A stretch of 9,741 nt of DNA from a bacterium (GTDB lineage: Bacteria; Bacteroidota; Ignavibacteria; Kapaibacteriales; UBA961): contig JALHLL010000127.1 in NCBI GenBank assembly GCA_022844575.1, forward strand, positions 1 through 9,741. The letters run 5' to 3'. Positions 1 through 6,804 of this stretch are shown piece by piece. Every line of letters starts with the position of its first letter. Position 1 is the first letter of the stretch. The translations under genes were made by a program, and so were the position numbers. The notes under the pieces were generated by a model that saw only the letters and a program-made list of their open reading frames with translations, made no database searches and had not been told where the DNA came from.

Positions 1-627
1 TGACTCGATTATAGGTAAATGCACGCCCGTGTACATAACCTCATTTACCGTCATCGAAAGCGATTTTCCGAGTAAGCCCGCAGGATGACTTATTGCAAAC
101 TCTTCCGGCGTAAAACCTGATCTTTCCATATACCCAACAGCAATCATATCACCTATTGCCAACGCTATAAGTGTGCTTGTAGTCGGAGCAAGATTCAATG
201 GACATGCTTCACGTTTTACGGATGCATCCAAAACATAGTTACATACCTTCGCTAATGGAGAGTCGGTATTCCCGAGGATACCGATAATAATAATATTTCT
301 TTTTTTAAGATAAGGAATAAGAGAAAGTAACTCGGATGTTGCACCACTATTGGAAAGAATAATCACAACAGATGATTTGTTCACAATTCCTATGTCTCCA
401 TGCATCGCTTCAATTGGGTGAAGAAAATGCGAGGGCTTACCGACACTTGTAAGTGTGGCTGCAATTTTCTGCGCAATAATTCCCGACTTCCCTACACCTG
501 ATACAATAACTCTTTCACCATTTACAAGCGCAGAAAGCATGGATTCCATTGTATTTTCCAAACGTTCCGGCAAAGTTTGTAATTCTTCGATAGCATAGCT
601 AATTACTTTTTCCATTGCGCTATTCAT
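1..627 (-). CDS. kdsD: Arabinose-5-phosphate isomerase (KdsD/KpsF family), SIS domain, 3' end cut by window edge
   Basis: The family interconverts D-ribulose 5-phosphate and D-arabinose 5-phosphate in the cytoplasm, the first step of Kdo synthesis for LPS or capsule. I translated 209 codons from ATG at 627-625 without a stop down to base 1. Family landmarks are GVGKSG (residues 44-49), HFLHPIEAMHGD (67-78), SNSGATSE (92-99), EACPLNLAPTTST (140-152) and HPAGLLGK (181-188). By my recall of E. coli KdsD, its catalytic residues K59, E111, E152 and H193 match K47, E99, E140 and H181 here, with a constant offset of 12, so the active site looks intact. The family is usually about 320-330 residues with two C-terminal CBS domains; only their first residues (VNEVMYTG, 194-201) are present. 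AGGAG lies 5 nt before the start, which supports ATG 627 over the second Met at codon 5. The gene follows the HIT gene by 8 bp. KpsF, GutQ and KdsD paralogues cannot be separated from this fragment. Confidence 0.93.
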   Translation of the reverse strand, partial: MNSAMEKVISYAIEELQTLPERLENTMESMLSALVNGERVIVSGVGKSGIIAQKIAATLTSVGKPSHFLHPIEAMHGDIGIVNKSSVVIILSNSGATSELLSLIPYLKKRNIIIIGILGNTDSPLAKVCNYVLDASVKREACPLNLAPTTSTLIALAIGDMIAVGYMERSGFTPEEFAISHPAGLLGKSLSMTVNEVMYTGVHLPIIES

Positions 628-632
628 ATCTT

Positions 633-637
633 CTCCT
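633..637 (-). promoter_or_regulatory. Ribosome binding site of kdsD, overlapping the HIT stop codon
   Basis: The minus strand reads AGGAG five bases before ATG 627. Its first two bases (AG) are also the last two bases of the TAG stop codon of the HIT gene (638-636). This arrangement is typical of translational coupling: ribosomes ending on the upstream gene can re-initiate on the next. It also fixes the kdsD start. Confidence 0.75.
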
Positions 638-986
638 ATTGTTTTCCGCCGAAGCCGCTCTGTAATATCTCTCCACCAAGTAAGTGCATATGAATTTGAA
701 AAACGGTTTGTCCGGCATTCTCATTACAATTCATAACCAAACGATAACCACTTTCCGCAATACCGATATCACCTGCTATTTTGCTCGCAGCAATCATCAT
801 TTTGCCTAATAGCAGCGTATCATCATCAGTAATATCGTTCATAGTCGCGATTTCCTTTTTCGGGATAATAAGTATATGCTCTTTTGCCTGAGGCATAATG
901 TCCTTTATCGCAAAAATCGCATCATCTTCATATACAAATGTTGCGGGTATTTTTCTGTCACGTATTTGTGAAAAAATCGTACTCAT
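636..986 (-). CDS. hinT: HIT-family (histidine triad) protein, HinT-like, with Gln in place of the first triad His
   Basis: This 116-residue protein has the usual length and layout of bacterial HinT, a cytoplasmic dimeric purine nucleoside phosphoramidase. Visible landmarks are the N-terminal TIFSQIRDRKIPA (3-15), EHILIIPKKEI (36-46), GYRLVMNCNENAGQ (80-93) and the triad segment TVFQIHMHLLGG (94-105). The family motif is H-x-H-x-H; here it reads Q97-I-H99-M-H101. The central His (H99), which is the nucleophile in characterised HIT proteins, is kept, as are H101 and H37. The GGR that often follows is GGE. The start at ATG 986 matches the family's N terminus and has a modest GGGAA 7 nt upstream (998-994). 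The gene lies just after a strong terminator and is coupled to kdsD. Its physiological substrate cannot be read from the sequence. AMP-lysine-type phosphoramidase activity is what is known for the family, and the Gln leaves activity here uncertain. Confidence 0.93.
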   Translation of the reverse strand: MSTIFSQIRDRKIPATFVYEDDAIFAIKDIMPQAKEHILIIPKKEIATMNDITDDDTLLLGKMMIAASKIAGDIGIAESGYRLVMNCNENAGQTVFQIHMHLLGGEILQSGFGGKQ

Positions 987-1006
987 TTTATAGTTCCCAA
1001 TATATG

Positions 1007-1044
1007 CAAAAAGAACAAGCCCTCCGCGAATGCGGAGGGCTTGT
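1007..1044 (-). terminator. Rho-independent terminator of the 1588-residue surface protein gene
   Basis: A perfect 13-bp GC-rich inverted repeat (ACAAGCCCTCCGC at 1015-1027, GCGGAGGGCTTGT at 1032-1044) encloses a 4-nt loop. Read on the minus strand, the hairpin is followed at once by TCTTTTTG (1014-1007). It starts 31 bp after the stop codon of the giant gene and ends about 20 bp before the HIT start codon. The T-rich tract is on one side only, so it should act on minus-strand transcription. Confidence 0.93.
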
Positions 1045-1075
1045 ATTATCGAAATATCGTTTGCTTAGTTATTTA

Positions 1076-4000
1076 TTAACGCACAACCGACATGCTGCCT
1101 GTTACAACTTTGCCATCTGCTTCAACTTTATACATATAAGCACCGCTGGCAATATCGTTACCGATTGTCCAGTTCAATGATTGTGGTCCTGCCGCTAATT
1201 GTTGACTGTTAAGTAATGTAGCAATCACATTGCCTTGCATATCCTGAACAGTTACTTTTACAATTGCATCAGCTGTAAGATTGAAACTGATTGTTGTGTT
1301 ATCGCGAACCGGATTAGGTGTATTGAAAGCATTAACCACCAAATCGGCACCTGCATCCATGGAGAATTCAAGAATATCTGCAACTTGCTGACAATCTTCG
1401 CCACCATCTACATCATATTGCATTAAGCGATATTGATATGTAGCACCTGCCATAACATTCGCATCCGTAAAGTTATAGTTGCGTAATGCAGATGAATTAC
1501 CGGCACCTGCAACAAATGTAATGTTTTCCCATCTTTGCACTGAACCGTCATTCGATTTGATACGACGTTCTACTTGGAAACCTGCATTGTTTTCTTCCGA
1601 AGCAGTTTGCCAGAACAAATCAATACTATTACTACGTGCTTGACCATCGAAGAATGTCAATTCCACTGGAATAACACATTCATCCGCATAAATCAATTGA
1701 GTAGCAGCCGGTTTATTTCCGAAGAATGGACGTAACATAGGAATCCAGAAACCGCGTGACAGTGTAGAGTAACCACCTATCGGCGAACCACCCGGAAATG
1801 CAAGATGGCAATAAGCTGTATTACTTGAAGGTGTGAAACGATTCCATGCACCAATGATTACTGTGTTTCTGTACGAGAACGTGTTATCGTTCTGCGCAAC
1901 ACCCTGATTTGTTTCAGTTCTTAAGAACGGAGAGATCTTCTCACGGTCAATACGGAAAGCACGATCCAAGTTAAAGTGACCGATACCTGTACCGAAAGTT
2001 CCCGGAGGAGTATCGGTATAGTTCGTTACAATCTGACCTGCACGGCTTTTCGAAGCACCCAAGCTGAAATTGTCAATCGAAAGTTGTGAAACCGCTATCC
2101 AGTATCTGCCCGGCTGAAGAATCAACGGACGGTCAAGTAAGAAATTTACATATGTATCATATGTTGTATTTGTTGCATTTCTTGGCAAACCACGACCAAT
2201 ACCTGCTAATTTACCTGCTGTGATCAATGTTCCCGGCGAACCGTTAGCATCAGCATAAACGTTAAACTCAATCGGATCGGGAGCGGAATTCAAGCTACCG
2301 AAGTAAGCCGAAAATCCTTTAAGAGTATCTTGAGAAAGCATATTGAATTTCATCGCCAATTCACCGGAGCTACCACCGTTTAACTCACCGAAAGCAGCGC
2401 CACCTTGTGCAGCTGTCGGGAAGTCAGGGAAGAACCATGTATTGTTACCGCGTAATGCCAAACCACGTCCGGGATATGTCTGACCGACAGCATTCGAAAA
2501 ATCCGGAACATCATTTTGTGAATTTGCCGGGTCATAGGCAAATACTGCTCCGTAACGAAGATCATAGATACTGTAAGTCGTATCATTTTCGCTTTTAAAG
2601 TCACCCGTACCACCTGCAAGACGTACAATACCACGAATGATATAGCGACCTTGAGGTGCTGTTCTACTTGCATTCCATGCAGGCATGTTTACGGAAACTT
2701 CTTGTCCCGGTTTAACAATCGGAACAATTTCATTACGGCAGTAAATTTTAATATCAGGTCTACTTTCAGGAACAATCTCAATTCTAACATTTGCACTTGC
2801 AGATTGACGGCTGGTATTGTTCACAATTTTCGCTCTCATGGGCACTTGTTGCATCTGAGAAGCAGGAGTAATCGTATAAGGCCAGTTTACCTCTGCAACT
2901 GCCATTTCCAAATCAGGTGTTTCTTGAGGATATAGTAAACGAACGTTATCAACATAGAAATCATCTTTATCATCAATCGGCTGATTCGGGCCACCACCAT
3001 TAAATTTAGCATTAACACGCAAGCGGAAACGGAAGTTTTTACCACCATTATTCGGTGCGTTTATTACTGACTTCGGTAATGGGAATGTGAATTTGTAAAA
3101 CTCTTTATCACGACCGTCATCGGCGAGTGCAGAGCGAAGACCTTGTACCGGAGTTAATGCGGAATCAGTATCTTTTTCCTGATATCCACGCATAAGACCA
3201 CCTGCACCATAAAGTGTAAATACAGGGTTAGTCGTAACCGGAGTTAAACCTCCACGGCGTGGGTGAACATTCCATTCAAGATCAGTCGGCGACTGACGTG
3301 CTATATTTTCAATCTCATTATTACTTGGGCGTGCATATTCGAGGTAAAATTCATCCAAAGGATTGAGGGAGTTATTTTGACCGAGATAGATTGTTGTTGC
3401 AGTACCATTATAAATTACACGCGGCTCCGGTCCAAGTAATGTATTATCTGCCCAACCACGATCCAAAGGACCATCAGGAACGCCTGTACGCTGAATCGAT
3501 ACCGAAAGAACTGCACCGTCTGTTTCACGACCCGGCAAATTTCTCACATCTATTGGGAATGAGCGGATTTGGTCACCACCGCGTCCACCTGTAAAAACAG
3601 GTTCAGCGTCAAATATTGTACGACGATTCATTTTTATCGTCGGAGAATTTACAAGGAATGTAGGGCGGTTTGCAGCTCTGAACTCACCGCGTGGTGGAAT
3701 CGCATTATATGTATTCTGATCACCGTCGGCGATTTCAGCATCAATATTTACCCATTTTAATACGGATGGCATCGGATTACCACCAATGATATGGTATTGT
3801 GTTGCATCATCATTAAATCCATCGTTCGTTAAGAAAGAAAGACGGCGCATAACAAAAATGTCCACTTTAACAGTATCATCAAATGGCCATTGCTCGCCAA
3901 GAGGACGGTTCAAAGTATCCAATGGCTCGGCAATTACAAATGCTCTTAAACGACCTATATTAAAATCAATAAGTTCATTCGCTTGGAAAGCAGGGAAAAG

Positions 4001-5842
4001 AACTTGCGCCAAACCATACGGCGGAATGCCGTTAAGAGGACAAGGACCTGTACCCGGGAATAATTGCGTACCTGCAAAAGGAGTAAATACAGTACCGGCA
4101 GCGTTCAAAGTACCATCCTGAACAATAGCTGTTGTACCACTACAATTACCTCTTAAGCAACTACGGCTTATCGGCACAGACTCCGAATACGCTGTTTGGT
4201 CAGTAGCTTGGTTACGAATACGGAAACGTGTACGGAAATTAATATCCTGTCTCGTATAGTTTACACCTGAAGGTCTTGGAGGATTAGCTACACCGGGTCC
4301 TTGAATGTCGTTCGTCATATTTTGGAACGTAGCTTGAGGACGAATAGCACCTAGTTGAGGATGTCCTGCCAATAATTCTACGTATTCACCCGAAATCGAA
4401 CGTGGATATTCCGTTAGAATTGCATTCGGATCAAGAGCACGTCCACGATATGAAACCGAAGTAGGTACCACACGGAGTAAGTTGCGCCATTGTTTGAAAC
4501 GAATTGCCAAACCGCTTGAAGGGGAAGGACCGCCTGAGCCGCCATTCTGGTCACGAGCATTCACGTCAACACCGTTCCAAGCTGAATTAGCTAGAAATTG
4601 TGTGGATTGCGAATACTGTAAAGCATATTCCGTGGGGTTAGTGTTTGTCAAACAATTCGGGCTTCTGAACGCATAGTGGCGTGCTTGGCCGCTTACACCT
4701 ATTGTTGAATTCATACGTACGAATTCAGGTGCAGTTACGATATAATTACCTTGCGGTACAATACCAGAAAGTGTTTCATTATAGATATAAACCGAGCTAT
4801 CCGATTCATCAAGAGTAACTTGGAAACTTAACTGAATTCTGTTATCATCTATATTGAAAGGTACTACGCCAAATCGGTATAATTGATTACCACGAAGATT
4901 AAAGTTTTTGAAGTAAATAATCAAACGACGTGTTCCGTCAGGGTTATCGGCACGTTTGTACCATACTTGTCCACGCTCTTCATCCGGACGATTAGGATCC
5001 TGTGAACACTGCATATCATTCCACATTGCCGCAATCATCGGCGCTTGAGCCAAGTCAGCAGGTAATGCATTTAGCGGAGTATTAGTAGGATTACGAATAC
5101 CGCCTGTAGCTGCGTTACTATTACCGTTTGCTATAAACTGAAAACCGTAATTATCCGGCGTAGGGTCAATAGTAGCCGTACTACCGTCACCGATTTTCGG
5201 ACGTGCACCGCCGAATGTTTGCGAAGGCATATTATCTTCACGATAGAAGTTATATGCATCCTGCGAACCAGGAGGTACAATGCGACTTCCGTCGGGAGCA
5301 TATACATAACGTGCATTCGATAATGCTACGATACCGTTTGTAGAAACATAAAAGCTATCATATTTAACACCGTTCAGGAAAAACGGAAAACCGATTTTTA
5401 TCGGACCTGCAATCGCATTATCCGTAGAATCCGCAATAGCATTACGGTTTGTAAACCATGGTTTACCATCAGCCAACATTTCATCCGATTTTGTTTGCTT
5501 AGGACCCGAAATGATACGACGCCATTTAATACGCTCCGTCGGAATCAAAAGATCGGTTTCGAGGTTCGTGTACGCTTTATTCAGGTTCGGACGCCAGTAA
5601 TCACCGGCATCATCATCACAATCTACGATATAAAAACCTGTAGATGCAGCAGGCGATGTTTTATCAGGGCGGTTATTATTTGCCGCACTGATAGTAGGGA
5701 ACGTTGTCCATGGTCTTGGAAACGATCCACCATTGAGATTACTTTTACGAAGTATCTCATCGCCGCCATCTTTGCCGTCTTGAGCTAACGCTGACATCGT
5801 TAGCCCGCAGAAGACTGCAAGAAGTAGTAACTTGGCTTTCAT
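1076..5842 (-). CDS. Giant secreted/surface protein with signal peptide and T9SS C-terminal sorting domain, function unknown
   Basis: A complete 1588-residue protein. Residues 1-20 are a Sec signal peptide: Lys2/Lys4, a Leu-rich core, and a likely cut after SALA before Q21. Residues about 146-175 (IKIGFPFFLNGVKYDSFYVS, then TNG) and 268-365 (including IAAMWNDM and LIIYFKNFNL) resemble the beta-sandwich region common in large FCB surface proteins. Residues about 800-977 look like a jelly-roll module ending in DDFYVDNVRLLYP. Residues 978-1097 resemble a CARDB-type beta domain (LEMAVAEVNWPY onward). Residues 1161-1277 are another beta module with SPGTLI and QPGRYWIAV. Residues 1393-1501 form the fibronectin-like domain (VELTFFDGQA, LFWQTASEENNAGFQVERR) that often precedes the sorting tail. 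Residues about 1502-1588 are a type-A T9SS C-terminal domain: PNPVRDNTTISF, a VTVQDMQGNVIATLL strand, and GAYMYKVEADGK. I see no catalytic motif. A structural, adhesive or binding role outside the cell is an inference. GAGGAA lies 6 nt before ATG 5842, and a strong terminator follows the gene. Confidence 0.9.
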   Translation of the reverse strand: MKAKLLLLAVFCGLTMSALAQDGKDGGDEILRKSNLNGGSFPRPWTTFPTISAANNNRPDKTSPAASTGFYIVDCDDDAGDYWRPNLNKAYTNLETDLLIPTERIKWRRIISGPKQTKSDEMLADGKPWFTNRNAIADSTDNAIAGPIKIGFPFFLNGVKYDSFYVSTNGIVALSNARYVYAPDGSRIVPPGSQDAYNFYREDNMPSQTFGGARPKIGDGSTATIDPTPDNYGFQFIANGNSNAATGGIRNPTNTPLNALPADLAQAPMIAAMWNDMQCSQDPNRPDEERGQVWYKRADNPDGTRRLIIYFKNFNLRGNQLYRFGVVPFNIDDNRIQLSFQVTLDESDSSVYIYNETLSGIVPQGNYIVTAPEFVRMNSTIGVSGQARHYAFRSPNCLTNTNPTEYALQYSQSTQFLANSAWNGVDVNARDQNGGSGGPSPSSGLAIRFKQWRNLLRVVPTSVSYRGRALDPNAILTEYPRSISGEYVELLAGHPQLGAIRPQATFQNMTNDIQGPGVANPPRPSGVNYTRQDINFRTRFRIRNQATDQTAYSESVPISRSCLRGNCSGTTAIVQDGTLNAAGTVFTPFAGTQLFPGTGPCPLNGIPPYGLAQVLFPAFQANELIDFNIGRLRAFVIAEPLDTLNRPLGEQWPFDDTVKVDIFVMRRLSFLTNDGFNDDATQYHIIGGNPMPSVLKWVNIDAEIADGDQNTYNAIPPRGEFRAANRPTFLVNSPTIKMNRRTIFDAEPVFTGGRGGDQIRSFPIDVRNLPGRETDGAVLSVSIQRTGVPDGPLDRGWADNTLLGPEPRVIYNGTATTIYLGQNNSLNPLDEFYLEYARPSNNEIENIARQSPTDLEWNVHPRRGGLTPVTTNPVFTLYGAGGLMRGYQEKDTDSALTPVQGLRSALADDGRDKEFYKFTFPLPKSVINAPNNGGKNFRFRLRVNAKFNGGGPNQPIDDKDDFYVDNVRLLYPQETPDLEMAVAEVNWPYTITPASQMQQVPMRAKIVNNTSRQSASANVRIEIVPESRPDIKIYCRNEIVPIVKPGQEVSVNMPAWNASRTAPQGRYIIRGIVRLAGGTGDFKSENDTTYSIYDLRYGAVFAYDPANSQNDVPDFSNAVGQTYPGRGLALRGNNTWFFPDFPTAAQGGAAFGELNGGSSGELAMKFNMLSQDTLKGFSAYFGSLNSAPDPIEFNVYADANGSPGTLITAGKLAGIGRGLPRNATNTTYDTYVNFLLDRPLILQPGRYWIAVSQLSIDNFSLGASKSRAGQIVTNYTDTPPGTFGTGIGHFNLDRAFRIDREKISPFLRTETNQGVAQNDNTFSYRNTVIIGAWNRFTPSSNTAYCHLAFPGGSPIGGYSTLSRGFWIPMLRPFFGNKPAATQLIYADECVIPVELTFFDGQARSNSIDLFWQTASEENNAGFQVERRIKSNDGSVQRWENITFVAGAGNSSALRNYNFTDANVMAGATYQYRLMQYDVDGGEDCQQVADILEFSMDAGADLVVNAFNTPNPVRDNTTISFNLTADAIVKVTVQDMQGNVIATLLNSQQLAAGPQSLNWTIGNDIASGAYMYKVEADGKVVTGSMSVVR

Positions 5843-6043
5843 GATAAATTCCTCATGATGTTTGTTTGTAAATTGTTTATTTATAGAAAGTTATCGTATT
5901 ATAATTAAAAATCTTCCGTATGAGGCGGATTACTCGTGCTGTATCAGCCCGACTCAAAATACAATGCTATATTAAATGGCATAGAATTCACCAATCAGCG
6001 AAGTTCACGAAATTTTTGCACATACGCAAGTAAAAGTCAATTT
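5843..6043 (-). promoter_or_regulatory. Intergenic region between purN and the giant surface gene; SD and candidate promoters
   Basis: This 201-bp gap holds no gene. Firm: a Shine-Dalgarno GAGGAA (5854-5849) six bases before the surface gene's ATG. Tentative: a TATAAT -10 box at 5903-5898, 55 bases before the start codon but with no good -35; and further upstream TTGGTG (5994-5989) with a 17-bp spacer and TATAGC (5971-5966). The second pair overlaps an imperfect inverted repeat, ATGCTAT/ATGGCAT (5964-5970 and 5976-5982), which might be an operator or chance. Only a feeble hairpin (TTGC/GCAA around 6016-6029) with a three-T tail lies after purN, so read-through from purN is possible. Confidence 0.35.
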
Positions 6044-6649
6044 TTATGCTAAAATTAAAGCAGATTCCTCATTTATAATTCTCGGATAAACGATTCTTTC
6101 GAGTGCCTTAATTCTTGCTTCCAAACTTTCCGGCGTATCATCTTCAAGTACCGGTACAACTTCCTGAGAGACAATTTCACCGGAATCATACTCCTCCGAT
6201 ACCCTATGTACTGTCAAACCGGAAATTTGTTCCATTTTTTCTATAACTTTTTTATGAACATGTATTCCGAACATACCCTTACCCCCAAATTTGGGCAAAA
6301 GTGCCGGATGTGTGTTCAATATTCGCCATTGTTTACTATTGATAAGTTCTTTCGGTATTAACTTCATATATCCTGCCAAAATTAGCAGGCCGGGTTTATA
6401 AAGGTTTAAAACCCGAAACAATGCGGCAACATAATCATCGTGCAGCGGGTAGAGCACCGTACTGATATGATGAAAAGGTATTCCATACTTCGACGCTATA
6501 CTCGAGACGCCGGTAGCGGAATTATTGGATATGATAGCACACACCTTATATAAACCCGAATCGTTTAACGAATGTTCTATAATCGCCTCTGCAAGAGTTC
6601 CCGCGCCACTCGCAAATATTACCGTATGTACTTTTTCTTTGATATTCAC
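6044..6649 (-). CDS. purN: Phosphoribosylglycinamide formyltransferase (GAR transformylase 1)
   Basis: PurN transfers a formyl group from 10-formyltetrahydrofolate to GAR, the third step of de novo purine synthesis, in the cytoplasm. The 201 residues match the family's usual length (about 190-215). Seen: the N-terminal nucleotide-fold loop FASGAGTLAEAI (12-23), LAGYMKLIP (91-99), the signature NTHPALLPKFGGKGMFGIHVH (112-132), and GLTVHRVSEEYDSGEIVSQ (144-162). The catalytic Asn-His-Asp set is present as N112, H114 and D155. The loop usually reads SGxGSN or SGSGTN; here the Asn is Leu19 (codon CTT). The start codon is GTG at 6649-6647, since no ATG lies near the N terminus, and AAGAG (6660-6656) sits 6 nt upstream. 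The HPALLP-x-FGGKGM form is the one I associate with Bacteroidota-type PurN. No other pur gene is in the window. Confidence 0.94.
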   Translation of the reverse strand: MNIKEKVHTVIFASGAGTLAEAIIEHSLNDSGLYKVCAIISNNSATGVSSIASKYGIPFHHISTVLYPLHDDYVAALFRVLNLYKPGLLILAGYMKLIPKELINSKQWRILNTHPALLPKFGGKGMFGIHVHKKVIEKMEQISGLTVHRVSEEYDSGEIVSQEVVPVLEDDTPESLEARIKALERIVYPRIINEESALILA

Positions 6650-6804
6650 TTCTATCTCTTTTTTGGGACGGCAAAAATAAGGAGACAGTTTTCAGATAGT
6701 GACAATATTATACGAAGTATCGAATGAAACATGCTCAAATCTATTTTTTTCTGCATGGTAAAATTCTACAAAAACTACCTTCATCGGTTAGGTACATTCA
6801 CACA
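6650..6804 (-). promoter_or_regulatory. Candidate purN promoter (TATAAT -10 box) in a 155-bp gap
   Basis: A perfect TATAAT lies on the minus strand at 6712-6707, 57 bases before the GTG start of purN. The best -35-like hexamer, TTGAGC at 6738-6733, is 20 bp upstream, which is longer than the usual 17, so this is a weak sigma-70-type assignment. The rest of the gap is AT-rich and holds no reading frame I would call a gene. The -10 box and leader length resemble those of the candidate promoter of the giant surface gene. Confidence 0.35.
6769..6794 (-). terminator. Weak intrinsic terminator candidate after the right-hand surface protein gene
   Basis: On the minus strand, 10 bases after the TGA stop, TACCT (6794-6790) pairs with AGGTA (6780-6776) around a 9-nt loop, followed by GTTTTTG. 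A 5-bp stem is short, so termination may be partial and some transcription could continue into purN. Confidence 0.35.

Noticed and set aside
2380..2673. A 97-residue minus-strand frame overlapping the giant gene in another frame.
   Set aside because: The main frame is continuous through this stretch with sensible protein sequence, so this is an out-of-frame shadow and not a frameshifted domain.
3786..4121. A 111-residue plus-strand open frame inside the giant surface gene.
   Set aside because: It lies wholly antisense to a well supported gene with signal peptide and sorting domain, and its translation resembles no family I know.
6011..6036. A hairpin after purN (TTGC/GCAA with flanking T/A runs) as a terminator.
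   Set aside because: The stem is only 4 bp, extension needs a bulge, and the following T run is just three bases.
6706..6720. A 12-base match to one arm of loxP (ACTTCGTATAAT on the minus strand).
   Set aside because: There is no second inverted arm at the right spacing and no recombinase gene nearby. The match is partly explained by the TATAAT box, so it is most likely chance.
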